Positions 46,138 through 54,894 of a stretch of 64,000 bases of DNA are shown here, in pieces. The first letter of the stretch is position 1, and every line of letters begins with the position of its first letter. The translations under genes were made by a program, and so were the position numbers. The notes under the pieces were generated by a model. The model worked only from the letters and a program-made list of their open reading frames with translations, had not been told where the DNA came from and did not search any database. This DNA is from CALFUK01 sp964398295 (lineage in GTDB: Bacteria > Bacteroidota > Bacteroidia > Chitinophagales > Saprospiraceae): contig CAYNMW010000002.1 of NCBI GenBank assembly GCA_964398295.1, forward strand, positions 1 through 64,000. The letters are read 5' to 3'.

Positions 46138-46189
46138 AGAGTGAAGACAAAAATAGTATTCGGAAGAGCGACGGAAATGTGTGAGAGTA

Positions 46190-46217
46190 TCTCCTTTGAG
46201 GGAGATGCAAGAGGGTG
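46190..46217. repeat. Right end of MITE-like element
   Basis: TCTCCTTTGAGGGAGATGCA and AGAGGGTG match the right end of the 82-bp element. The left half is not recognisable. Confidence 0.55.
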
Positions 46218-46324
46218 ATTCCCTAAGGTATAATGATACCAAACCAAAAACAACCAAAATTGAAAAGACCAAGACATTAATTTTAACCACACAGGATTAA
46301 ATTTATCGTACTCTTTTAAATGCT

Positions 46325-46897
46325 ATGAAAAAAATCAACCTTTCACTATTTATCGTTTGTTCGATGTCCATGACAATGTTTGCACATGGGAGTCACGGCT
46401 CCGGAATAACTGCAGGGATCACTCATCCTATTTTTGGTCTGGACCATTTATTGGCAATTATGGCATTAGGTCTATTGATTGCCAAGATGGGAGCGAAGTC
46501 CAGTTGGTTAATTCCGTTGACATTTTGTGCATCAATGGGGATAAGTGGTTGGTTAGGAATAGGCACAGATGGATTTCCCTATATGGAGAGTGGAATTGCT
46601 TTATCAGTTGTGCTACTAGGTCTTGCTCTTGCTTTACAGGTGACCTTGCCAGTTGGTATTGGCTTAGTTGCATCAGTTGTCATTGCGTTTTTTCATGGCT
46701 ATGCACATGGGGTAGAGATACCAGAATCGACTAGTCCTTTACTTTACATTACAGGATTTCTTATCGGTGTGTTGCTTATTTTTTTACTCAGTATTACCTT
46801 AGGTAGGTATATCGTAAAAGCAAATTCAAAAATTCCAATTCTGCGGGTCGCAGGAGCAATCATTGCTGGATTAGGCTTGATGGTTTTAATTGGTTGA
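46325..46897 (+). CDS. HupE/UreJ family membrane protein
   Basis: A 190-residue inner-membrane protein with a signal-like start and six helices. The family motif THPIFGLDHLLAIMALG (HPxxGxDHxL) is present near residue 33, with further His/Glu in FFHGYAHGVEIPE. HupE/UreJ proteins are thought to take up nickel for hydrogenase or urease; no such enzyme is near, so the metal is uncertain. It lies between a MITE-like remnant and the convergent ATPase gene. Confidence 0.9.
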   Translation: MKKINLSLFIVCSMSMTMFAHGSHGSGITAGITHPIFGLDHLLAIMALGLLIAKMGAKSSWLIPLTFCASMGISGWLGIGTDGFPYMESGIALSVVLLGLALALQVTLPVGIGLVASVVIAFFHGYAHGVEIPESTSPLLYITGFLIGVLLIFLLSITLGRYIVKANSKIPILRVAGAIIAGLGLMVLIG

Positions 46898-46919
46898 AAA
46901 TCAAATCTTCTAATTGAAT

Positions 46920-48275
46920 TTAATTTGTCGAATTAATAAACCACTTCAAGTAAGGTTCTACCCATCCACTAAGAAAGTATGGTAGATTCAATAATTTATA
47001 CGACTTACTATTTCTCGTTTTCATGTCATCTATACGTAATGTTCCTCCGTAAATTCTGACTGCAAATATATGGTCACACCTGTCCATGAATTCATGCAAT
47101 GAGCGTAAAGTCCCTGTTGCTCCAGATTTAACTTCGATTGGTATGAGCATATTCTGGTAAGTATATACAATGTCTACCTCCGCAGTAGATCCACGAGATT
47201 CTCTTACCCAGAAAGCTCTCTTTTTGCCAGGAAGGCTGTGCTGTGCCTTGATTTCTTGATTGACAATTTGCTGAATTAATTTTCCTCTTGAACTACTGTG
47301 TAGATCTTCAATAGATAATAATTCCTGATGCAAATTCAATTGATAATTGACTAGGCCGACATCTAAAAAATGAAGTCTAGGGCGTTTCTTTAAATCAGAT
47401 ACAATGGGTGGCGCAGTTTGAGTCGTTGGATAAATTAATTCTAAAATGCGTGCATTCATCAAAGCGGTCATCGCTTCTTTTATTTCTCTGGTTTTAAAGC
47501 TTGAATTTCCAAAATGATTAAGGTTAATTCGATTATCGATTTCGTATGGTGCTGTATCCATGATGTGTCTGATAATCTTTTTTTGCTGATCATTTGAAGC
47601 ATACTTTTCTACATCTTGTTTATATGATTCTATGATTCCGGCATACAGATGAGTCACTGATGTGATATCTCCGTTATTAGAAATGAAAGGTGATACTATT
47701 CCTGGCATTCCGCCAACCAATGCAAATTGATGAAACAACTTATAGAACATTGGAGTCATTGCGTTATCTATTGGAATACTATTCAATGATTCTATACCTA
47801 TCTGATGAGCTATACCCCGCAGGTATTCTCTAAAATTAAGTGGATGCAATTCGAGAAATTGAACTCTTCCTACTGGGATACGAGATATTTTTCCAAAGGC
47901 AAATTCAAGTAAAGAACCAGATACAATGATGTCTAAATGAGCGTAATCTTCTTTAAAATAACGTAGCGACTCTAACACCTCTGGTCTTTCCTGTACTTCA
48001 TCAATAAATACTAAGGTCTTCTTTTCTTGTGCACGATCTTTACGCCTCGATACAAACAACAAATTAACCGTTCTTTCTAAGTCGCTTATGTTATCAAATA
48101 GTCCTGCGTCATCCTTCTTTTCTAAATTGAAGTATAAATAGTGATCATAGCTTTTGCCAAACTCTTCTATCACTGTAGTCTTTCCTACTTGTCGTGCACC
48201 TCTTAGAATTAAAGGAAGATTGTCAGTATCATTTTTCCAATCAAGTAAAATAGTGTGTAAGTCTCTGTTTATCAA
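46920..48275 (-). CDS. AAA-type ATPase with DUF4143 domain
   Basis: A 451-residue protein. The N-terminal P-loop ATPase has Walker A LRGARQVGKTTVI (near residue 25) and Walker B KTLVFIDEVQE, with sensor residues IIVSGSLLEFAFG. The C-terminal half matches DUF4143, including FWVRESRGSTAEVDIVYTY and the Asp/Glu/Lys pattern of a PD-(D/E)XK nuclease-like fold (VKSG). Such proteins are common multicopy accessory genes in Bacteroidota with unproven roles. Four phased 18-bp repeats lie directly upstream around its promoter, suggesting dedicated regulation. Confidence 0.9.
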   Translation of the reverse strand: MINRDLHTILLDWKNDTDNLPLILRGARQVGKTTVIEEFGKSYDHYLYFNLEKKDDAGLFDNISDLERTVNLLFVSRRKDRAQEKKTLVFIDEVQERPEVLESLRYFKEDYAHLDIIVSGSLLEFAFGKISRIPVGRVQFLELHPLNFREYLRGIAHQIGIESLNSIPIDNAMTPMFYKLFHQFALVGGMPGIVSPFISNNGDITSVTHLYAGIIESYKQDVEKYASNDQQKKIIRHIMDTAPYEIDNRINLNHFGNSSFKTREIKEAMTALMNARILELIYPTTQTAPPIVSDLKKRPRLHFLDVGLVNYQLNLHQELLSIEDLHSSSRGKLIQQIVNQEIKAQHSLPGKKRAFWVRESRGSTAEVDIVYTYQNMLIPIEVKSGATGTLRSLHEFMDRCDHIFAVRIYGGTLRIDDMKTRNSKSYKLLNLPYFLSGWVEPYLKWFINSTN

Positions 48276-48293
48276 GCGATTAATTTATTTCAT

Positions 48294-48409
48294 GTTCGTT
48301 TGCATAGGTAAATAAGGGCAATTATTGTTCGTTTGCATAGGCAAATATAACAATATTTGTTTGTTTGCATAGGTAAATGATGTTCCATTTTGTTCGTTTG
48401 CATAGGTAA
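48294..48409. repeat. Four phased 18-bp direct repeats upstream of the ATPase gene
   Basis: GTTCGTTTGCATAGGTAA and close variants occur at 48294, 48327, 48359 and 48392, spaced 33, 32 and 33 bases, that is, near three helical turns apart. Copy 2 reads GGCAA in place of GGTAA; copy 3 has GTTTG in place of GTTCG. The spacers between them are unrelated in sequence. They lie 18 to 134 bases before the start of the minus-strand ATPase gene. Confidence 0.85.
48342..48349 (-). promoter_or_regulatory. Candidate -7 box for the ATPase gene inside the repeats
   Basis: TATATTTG on the minus strand matches TAnnTTTG. It is formed by the one base that differs in repeat copy 2, so the repeats flank the promoter on both sides. 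No -33 TTG at good spacing is seen. Confidence 0.45.
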
Positions 48410-48445
48410 TTCCTACCTCAAGATTAGGAAACAATCAAATTCCAC

Positions 48446-49576
48446 CTAAAGATTCTGTATCGCTCGCAGAATACTTTCCGTATACTCCACTAAAGACATC
48501 TTTTTGGCAGCATAATCACAATTTGCCTGTACAGCAATCGAAGTTTTGGAATTGGGGTAATAAACCATAATGGAATTGTAACCTGGCATGAAACCACTGT
48601 GCCCATAGGCTTCACCATCACTGGTCTGGTAGACAAAACTGCCCATGCCATAGGAGTGAACGCCAAAACACTCTTTGCCCGTTGGTTCTATTGTTGTCAT
48701 CAATCTTGTAAGCTCCTCATTGATCATCGTTCCTGTATAATATTCATGGCACCATTTCACAAGATCCTCAGTTGTGCTCGCCAATCCTCCTCCAGTCCAT
48801 TCTAGTTGTGGGTTAAAAGCATATCCGGCTGAAGAAATTACTTTTTTTGGAATTTGAAAAGATTCTGGTAAATCAGAATAGCCGTTTGCTAGCTTGTCAA
48901 TCAAACGCTTGTCAGACGGGACTGTATTATGGAGACCATTAGGTAGTAATACTTCATGTTGTAAAATGCGGTAATAAGCTTCTCCATATAATTCTTCCAC
49001 AAGCATTCCCAGAAACAAATAATTTGTATCAGAGTAAGCCCAGGATTCTCCAGCAACATGGACAGGATCCAAATCAAAAATATAACTCATTCTATCTTCG
49101 TATGTCCAAACCTTATTTGGTTGGTTAGCAGCTTGTGTCCAAACATCCTGGCTCATGACCCATCTTGGCAATCCAGATGTGTGCGACAGCAAATGTCGAA
49201 TGCTAATGTCTTCAATGTTTGGTATTCTGGAGAGCCAATCAAAGGGAGACAAATGATCAATCAAACGATCATCTAAAGAAATCAGGCCTTTGTCAATTAA
49301 TTTAAACACCAACGGCACCAGGTAAGTCTTGCCAATACTTCCTGATAGAAGACGATCTGAAACAGTTAACCTTTTTTTCTCTTGCACATCGGTATATCCT
49401 GCACTGTAATTATATACCTGATTATCTTTTATGAAGGATACATTTAATCCCGGTATGCTGTTTTTAAATACTAAGTCATCTACCGTTTTCTGAACATCGG
49501 CATAACGAGTATTTGGTGATTGCTGTGCAACACAAGAAGAAATAAAACAGGAAAGAATAAGCAAAAAATATTTCAT
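48446..49576 (-). CDS. Serine hydrolase (beta-lactamase/penicillin-binding-protein family), probable lipoprotein
   Basis: 376 residues from ATG at 49576, giving the signal MKYFLLILSCFISSCVAQ with a lipobox-like SSC. The catalytic SxxK is SGSIGKTY, the YxN-like motif is YSDTNYLF and the late HSGFMPGY block replaces KTG. Members hydrolyse beta-lactams, peptides or esters; this kind is usually an esterase or D-peptidase rather than an antibiotic-resistance enzyme. A further upstream in-frame Met (49609) would overlap recX and would put charged residues before the signal, so it is rejected. Confidence 0.88.
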   Translation of the reverse strand: MKYFLLILSCFISSCVAQQSPNTRYADVQKTVDDLVFKNSIPGLNVSFIKDNQVYNYSAGYTDVQEKKRLTVSDRLLSGSIGKTYLVPLVFKLIDKGLISLDDRLIDHLSPFDWLSRIPNIEDISIRHLLSHTSGLPRWVMSQDVWTQAANQPNKVWTYEDRMSYIFDLDPVHVAGESWAYSDTNYLFLGMLVEELYGEAYYRILQHEVLLPNGLHNTVPSDKRLIDKLANGYSDLPESFQIPKKVISSAGYAFNPQLEWTGGGLASTTEDLVKWCHEYYTGTMINEELTRLMTTIEPTGKECFGVHSYGMGSFVYQTSDGEAYGHSGFMPGYNSIMVYYPNSKTSIAVQANCDYAAKKMSLVEYTESILRAIQNL

Positions 49577-49592
49577 GTATACATTATCTTTT

Positions 49593-50060
49593 TTACGTCC
49601 AGTTTTCAATTTCCATCTTCAACTCTCCCAACACTTGTTGAATAGTTTCATACTCAAATCCTTTTCGTTGAAGATGTTGGATTATTTTATTGCGTTCACC
49701 ATATGAATGTATATCCGAAAATAATCGATGCCGCTTGATCAATTTTTCAATCGTCTGTAAGTAGTCTTCTTCCACAATCTCATTCATCCCTTTCTGAATA
49801 CAATACGAAGAGACATGACGTTTTTTTAATTCATTCTTAATTTTAATTCGACCCCATTTTTTCATTTTAAATTTCCCCCGAGCGAAAGATTTGGCAAAGC
49901 GTTCTTCATTTAAAAAATCTTCAGAAATTAGTGCACTCATTATTTCTTCTAAGTCATCGCCATATACTTTTAGTGTCAATAATTTTGATCTAACCTCATT
50001 ATGACAGCGATCCTGATAAGCGCAATATTTTCTAAGCTTTTCTAATGCAATGTCATTCAT
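49593..50060 (-). CDS. recX: RecX-family regulatory protein
   Basis: A 155-residue, basic, all-helical protein. Repeats of the RecX three-helix unit are seen, e.g. KLRKYCAYQDRCHNEVRSKL, DFLNEERFAKSFARGKFKMK and KNELKKRHVSSYCIQKGMNE. RecX binds RecA filaments and dampens recombination. Length is typical. Its ATG overlaps the stop of the HAD gene by one base (TAATG), so translation is coupled. recA is not in the window. Confidence 0.92.
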   Translation of the reverse strand: MNDIALEKLRKYCAYQDRCHNEVRSKLLTLKVYGDDLEEIMSALISEDFLNEERFAKSFARGKFKMKKWGRIKIKNELKKRHVSSYCIQKGMNEIVEEDYLQTIEKLIKRHRLFSDIHSYGERNKIIQHLQRKGFEYETIQQVLGELKMEIENWT

Positions 50061-50701
50061 TAAACGAGCTGTTTATTAATCCTAGAAATATACTCCTGAA
50101 TATTCTCCGTAATTTCAGTTTTAGGATTGTGTTGTATTGAATATAATCCAGCTTGAATTGCACCCTCCACATTAAATGGTAAATCATCAATAAAAAGAGT
50201 TTCTTTTTTCTCTAAATTATTTTCATTACATATTAAATCAAAAATTTCTTTATCTGGCTTACGCATATTTATCAAATGGGAAAAATAGGTTTTGTGAAAA
50301 AAAAAGTCAATCTCTACAGAACCCAATAATTCTTTAGCCATCACCAACATATTCCTATAGTGAATTCCATTTGTATTGCTCAACAAATAAATGCCATAAT
50401 CCTCTTTGAGTTTTGCTAACATGTCAAAGCGTTCTTGTTTGATGGAAATCATCATTGCATTCCAAGCGGATATTAATTCTGTTGAAGTTGGATTGTTACC
50501 AGAATTGCTTTTCAAACTATCCAAAAACTGCTCATCAGAAACACCATTTTTCTCATAGGATTTGAACAACTCCAAAAACCAATTACGGTATTCTTCCTCC
50601 TTAAAATCTACCTGCAATACTTCAGTAAGTTGTTTGATGGTCCGGCTGAAGTCAAGATCCATCAGTACACCTCCATAATCAAAGATGATATTTCTGATCA
50701 T
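50060..50701 (-). CDS. HAD-superfamily hydrolase
   Basis: 213 residues from the ATG at 50701 (MIRNIIFDYGGVLMDLDF). Motif I is FDYGGVLMD, in which the second Asp of DxD is replaced by Gly; this DxGGV form is common in the YihX/epoxide-hydrolase-like subfamily of phosphatases. Motif II is LLSNTNGIHY and the Lys plus motif IV region is RKPDKEIFD...LFIDDLPFNVEGA. It likely hydrolyses a small phosphate ester. The upstream start at 50737 adds a hydrophobic segment unlike the family. It is followed by recX with a TAATG overlap. Confidence 0.9.
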   Translation of the reverse strand: MIRNIIFDYGGVLMDLDFSRTIKQLTEVLQVDFKEEEYRNWFLELFKSYEKNGVSDEQFLDSLKSNSGNNPTSTELISAWNAMMISIKQERFDMLAKLKEDYGIYLLSNTNGIHYRNMLVMAKELLGSVEIDFFFHKTYFSHLINMRKPDKEIFDLICNENNLEKKETLFIDDLPFNVEGAIQAGLYSIQHNPKTEITENIQEYISRINKQLV

Positions 50702-50734
50702 AAAGTAAAATAACAACAAATATTTGATTTCGAT

Positions 50735-50797
50735 CACCCTCTAAATTCCCTTAAGACGAAGGCTCCGATAGTTGAATCTGACTCATTGGAGGGAGAC
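50735..50797. repeat. Decayed MITE-like element
   Basis: CACCCTCTAAATTCCC at the left and GGAGGGAGAC at the right recall the ends of the 82-bp element; the middle is not conserved. Confidence 0.35.
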
Positions 50798-50850
50798 ATG
50801 AACGTTTAAGCTATTGAATACAACTTGTAACTATATATAAAGAGTGGTTT

Positions 50851-50900
50851 AGTCCAAGGCATTCTGATAGTTATCGGAATGCCTTGAATGTGCTTGGATT
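50851..50900. repeat. Tripartite hairpin element near the FG-GAP gene
   Basis: CAAGGCATTC (50855-50864) pairs with GAATGCCTTG (50877-50886), with an inner GATA/TATC pairing and one T-G wobble. AGTCCAAG at its start can instead pair with CTTGGA-TT at 50893-50900. This is the same arrangement as at 42344-42411. Both are preceded by CAACTTGTA. Confidence 0.65.
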
Positions 50901-50943
50901 CGATAAATCATTCGGGATAAATCACGTGGAATTATGATGATCT

Positions 50944-52623
50944 TTAATTTTCACAAAACTCAATAAACGCATCAAACGTTGCGTCTGCTCCAACCTCAAA
51001 ATTGTTTTCTAGCAATACTTTCTCACCAGCATAGTAAGAAACTTGAGCACCAGCATTGACTATTCCATTTGATGTGATACCAAAATACGCAGATTGATCA
51101 GTGGTTAAATTATTTGTAGTAGATACATAATTTTCGCAATCGCCGCAGTTGATGCAATGATCCCCTTCTCTAATAGCCATACAAGTATTGATAGCAGGAT
51201 TTGCTATTTCATCAATTAACCCTGATGGCCATTTCACAACGAGCTTGTCCACATTATTGTTCGTTCCTATTCCAAAGTGTTGTGTAAATGAATTCATAAT
51301 TCCATAACCTTCTCCAGACCTGACTTCTCTTATTTGTTGGCCCCAGTTTCCGTGTAATTCTACTCTTGCACCGATACCATTTATATTGCTCCTTGTGCCC
51401 TCAAGATTGACAGAAAAGAAATTATTGCTATTGCCATTATTCATCCACAACCGATCCTGAATTGAACTTGGCGAATTAAATGCATTTGCATAAGAAGTGT
51501 ATATATCTAAAAAACCATCATGATTTAAATCACCTATAGCAAGGGACAGTATGTCATTGTTATTGAATGGATTTACAGCATTTGTAAATGTGCCATCACC
51601 ATTATTGTAAAACATATAATGTGGCTGTCCAGTAAGTATTAAATCGACAAACCCATCGTTGTTGAAATCTCTAAAGAGTGCCTGTATGCCAAAATAGTTA
51701 GCCGCACTTATAAATGGTAATAAGCCACTTCCGGATGTAATTTCAGTAAATGTACCATCACCATTGTTTCGCATGAGGTTGGAATTTTCATTGTGATTAA
51801 TGACAATAGCATCCATATCTCCATCATTATCTATATCCGCAAAATCAGTTAACCATGATATAGCGGTTATTCTCATTCCAGCTTGCTGTGAGACTTCAGT
51901 AAAGTTATTTTGTCCATCATTTTGCCAAAGCATATTAATTCTCCTTGGATCCTGAGGATTGGTAACACCAAGTCTGCATTTGGAAATATAAAGATCGATA
52001 TCACCATCATTATCATAATCTGTCCAAATGCTGGCATAGTTGCCTGAATTGTCGCTTACTGGGACAGTCTCTGTTGAAATAAGGTTTGGATCAAAACTAA
52101 AATTACCTTGTTGATCATTCAAAAACCCTCTTGATTCTGCATCATCATGGCAGGCAAAAACGTCAGACCAACCATCATTATCTATATCGACGAAATTCAC
52201 CCCCTGTAGGAAAATACTAGAGTTTGATAATATGACTTCTGAACATGAAATTTTACCAGCAGTCAGACAAGAAATCAGGCGTAAATTATCATATGCTCCA
52301 CCGGACAATACATCATTGATACCATCATGATTGACATCAGCAATGCATACTCCCCATTGATTGGAATTGCTGACATCGCCATAATCCAGTTCAGTGAAAG
52401 CAGCATTTGTTGAATTTTGAAAGTGAATATTGAGTGATTTCGCCTGATTAAATCTGACAATATCATCTTTGAGATCACCATTCATATCTGCAACACCAAC
52501 AGCAACACCACTAAAGTTTGGTCCTGAAAGCAAAGAGGTCATGTCAGTAAACCCCACTGGGTTGGACTGTGCATTTAAATTGCTCATTAGGAGAACCAAA
52601 AGTAAAATTTGAAATGCCTTCAT
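50944..52623 (-). CDS. CRTAC1-like FG-GAP/ASPIC-UnbV secreted protein with C-terminal sorting module
   Basis: 559 residues from the ATG at 52623 (MKAFQILLLVLLMSNLNAQ signal). About seven FG-GAP/VCBS repeats of the GDLNHDGFLDIY and DYDNDGDIDLYI type form a calcium-binding propeller. Then comes an ASPIC/UnbV domain with GIGARVELHG and VVKWPSGLIDEIANPA. The end (SYYAGEKVLLENNFEV...FDAFIEFC) is the shared sorting-type module. It is likely secreted or surface attached; such proteins are structural or adhesive. An upstream Met (52677) is unlikely because it would place a soluble segment before the signal. Confidence 0.88.
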   Translation of the reverse strand: MKAFQILLLVLLMSNLNAQSNPVGFTDMTSLLSGPNFSGVAVGVADMNGDLKDDIVRFNQAKSLNIHFQNSTNAAFTELDYGDVSNSNQWGVCIADVNHDGINDVLSGGAYDNLRLISCLTAGKISCSEVILSNSSIFLQGVNFVDIDNDGWSDVFACHDDAESRGFLNDQQGNFSFDPNLISTETVPVSDNSGNYASIWTDYDNDGDIDLYISKCRLGVTNPQDPRRINMLWQNDGQNNFTEVSQQAGMRITAISWLTDFADIDNDGDMDAIVINHNENSNLMRNNGDGTFTEITSGSGLLPFISAANYFGIQALFRDFNNDGFVDLILTGQPHYMFYNNGDGTFTNAVNPFNNNDILSLAIGDLNHDGFLDIYTSYANAFNSPSSIQDRLWMNNGNSNNFFSVNLEGTRSNINGIGARVELHGNWGQQIREVRSGEGYGIMNSFTQHFGIGTNNNVDKLVVKWPSGLIDEIANPAINTCMAIREGDHCINCGDCENYVSTTNNLTTDQSAYFGITSNGIVNAGAQVSYYAGEKVLLENNFEVGADATFDAFIEFCEN

Positions 52624-52971
52624 ACTGTGGAAGTTGGATAATCCCATCAATTTAGAAGTAAAATGGGGCAACAGCAAAACTTTTATTTTTAATTCTTTGG
52701 TTTATAGGTATAAACTCCATTGCATCCGAAAACAGTCAAGGCATTAGTCCTATCATTTCGAGGACAAGCACCAAAATTATTATCGCATAACTCAAGAACT
52801 TCAAACGCGAGCATCATCGTGTTTGTATCATATGTATTGTATGCATTTTTTCACACTCCTTCTTTCAAATACTTCTTAGGTAGTCGTGTTCTTGTAAAAG
52901 AGATATAAAGAAATGTGTTAATATCATATTAAATAAATTTATAATTTATAACTTCGTTGATTGCCAGTAGT
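52624..52971. other. Intergenic region between divergent genes
   Basis: About 350 bases between the FG-GAP gene and the GT-C/TPR gene. It is A+T-rich near its right end (52920-52950). I see no repeat or RNA gene, and no TAnnTTTG box with a good -33. A 62-codon frame at 52720-52908 looks random. Confidence 0.4.
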
Positions 52972-54894
52972 ATGTCCAAGAAAAAGCAAAAAACAGCAAA
53001 AAGCCCTTTAGCTGCATCATCTAAACGATGGTATCATCTTGCCTTGCTTATTTTTGTTTTTGTCTTATACGGCAATACCTTAACACATGACTATGTTCAG
53101 GATGACGCTATCGTGATTACGGACAACATGTTTACACAAAAAGGAATTACTGGCATTCCTGGCTTACTCACGAAGGATACTTTTTTTGGATTCTTTAAAG
53201 AAGAAGGAAAAGCGAAATTGGTATCTGGAGGAAGGTATCGACCACTGAGTCCCATTATGTTTGCTGTTGGTTGGCAGATTTTTGGTAAGAATCCTTTTGT
53301 GGGTCATCTATGGAATGTCATTCTTTATGGTATCATAGGAATCCTTTTGTTTCATGTACTTAGAGAATTTAAACTTGATCCCAAAAAAGGAATTCCTGTT
53401 TTTTCTCTAGCTGTAGCGGTTTTATTTTTGGCACATCCTGTTCATACAGAAGTTGTTGCCAACATCAAGGGTCGAGACGAGATCTTGGCTCTTCTGGGTG
53501 CGATTGTAAGTTTGTATGCTGTTTTTCAAAGCCGAAAAAAAAGCAAGCATACACTCAAGTGGTTAACGATATCTGGTCTTGCGATGTTTCTGGGTTGTAT
53601 GTCCAAAGAGAATACAATCACCTTTCTGGCAATCATTCCTTTGAGTCTTTGGTTTTTTAGGAAAGTGACAATTACCGAAGCGTTGAAAGCTAGTATTCCG
53701 GCATTTATAGGCGCAATTGGATTTTTAATTATCCGTACAATTGTATTGGGTGCAGATTTCGGAGGTTCACCTAATGAATTGATGAATAATCCGTTTTTGA
53801 AAATTGTGAATGGTCAGTATATCCCATTTGATACCGGAGAATTTATCGCAACTGTTGTGTTTACCTTAGGTAAATACATTCAACTGTTATTTATTCCACA
53901 TCCATTGACCCATGATTATTATCCACGACATATAGAGATGATGTCTTTCAAAGACTTGTCTGTGTGGTTGGCGATTATTATGAATCTTGTACTTGTTCTA
54001 ATCGCATTATTAGGCATAAGAAAAAAGAGTGTGATGACGTACGGCATACTCTTTTATTTCATCACACTTTCTATTGTTTCCAATATTGTTTTCCCGATAG
54101 GTACCAATATGTCTGAACGATTTTTGTTTATGCCTTCAATTGGCTTTGCGATTGTAATCGGTTATTTATTATTCCAGAAATTAGAAAACAGAAACATTGC
54201 ATATGGAATAGCAGGCATTGTCGTTTTGTTGTTTTCGGTCAAAACCATTTCCAGAAATCTTGCTTGGAAAGACGATTTTACATTATTTAATACGGATAAA
54301 TACATTTCCAAAAATAGTGCGAAAATAAACAACGCTTCTGCTGGTTCTTTGACAACTGCTGCATTTGAAGAACAACATGTAGAAACTAAAAATGAAATGT
54401 TGCAAGAAGCAATTGTCAGATCAGATAAGGCAATTCAAATTCATCCGAATTACAAAAATGCTTACCTTATTAAAGGAAATGCGTTGCATTATCTTGACCG
54501 GTTTAAAGAAGCCGAAGTTGCTTACGATAGAGCACTGACAATTGATCCTGGTTATGAAGAAGCGATTAAGAATGGAGCCATTAATTATCGTTCTTTGGGA
54601 CGACAATATGGAGAGAAGGAAAACAACATCACAAAGTCTATTGAGTATTTGAAAAGAGCTGAAACTGTGCTGACAGATGACTATGAAGTACTGCGATTAT
54701 TAGGGACAGCCCATGGATTTGTCAGCAAGCATACGGAGAGTATTAATTATTTCACAAAAGCATTGGCATTGAAACCCAACCTGGCAGGTGCATATGTTAA
54801 CCTTGGTAAAGCATATAGCAATTCAGGTGATGCCGAAAACGGCAATTATTACATTACGAAAGCGTTAGAATTAGATCCAAATGCATTACAATAA
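52972..54894 (+). CDS. GT-C-like membrane protein with TPR domain (TMTC-like)
   Basis: 640 residues from ATG 52972. About 10-11 transmembrane helices span residues 20-440, with the luminal loops LYGNTLTHDYVQDDAIVITD and FLAHPVHTEVVANIKGRDEI, which resemble TMTC-type O-mannosyltransferases. From about 480 there are TPR units (NYKNAYLIKGNALHYLDRFK, EAEVAYDRALTIDPGYEEA, NLAGAYVNLGKAYSNSG). The eukaryotic counterparts glycosylate cadherins; bacterial ones are uncharacterised. The next gene starts inside its 3' end (14-base overlap), so it is transcribed with the GH3 fusion. Confidence 0.85.
   Translation: MSKKKQKTAKSPLAASSKRWYHLALLIFVFVLYGNTLTHDYVQDDAIVITDNMFTQKGITGIPGLLTKDTFFGFFKEEGKAKLVSGGRYRPLSPIMFAVGWQIFGKNPFVGHLWNVILYGIIGILLFHVLREFKLDPKKGIPVFSLAVAVLFLAHPVHTEVVANIKGRDEILALLGAIVSLYAVFQSRKKSKHTLKWLTISGLAMFLGCMSKENTITFLAIIPLSLWFFRKVTITEALKASIPAFIGAIGFLIIRTIVLGADFGGSPNELMNNPFLKIVNGQYIPFDTGEFIATVVFTLGKYIQLLFIPHPLTHDYYPRHIEMMSFKDLSVWLAIIMNLVLVLIALLGIRKKSVMTYGILFYFITLSIVSNIVFPIGTNMSERFLFMPSIGFAIVIGYLLFQKLENRNIAYGIAGIVVLLFSVKTISRNLAWKDDFTLFNTDKYISKNSAKINNASAGSLTTAAFEEQHVETKNEMLQEAIVRSDKAIQIHPNYKNAYLIKGNALHYLDRFKEAEVAYDRALTIDPGYEEAIKNGAINYRSLGRQYGEKENNITKSIEYLKRAETVLTDDYEVLRLLGTAHGFVSKHTESINYFTKALALKPNLAGAYVNLGKAYSNSGDAENGNYYITKALELDPNALQ

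Noticed and set aside
46033..46290. Minus-strand membrane-like ORF upstream of hupE
   Set aside because: It reads through a MITE-like remnant and the end of the dehydrogenase gene; the hydrophobic start is chance in an A+T-rich region.
48294..48409. CRISPR array
   Set aside because: Repeats are 18 bp with spacers of about 15 bp and only four copies, no cas genes nearby, and the position is in a promoter.
52720..52908. 62-codon ORF in an intergenic region
   Set aside because: Composition looks random and no start context or family is seen.
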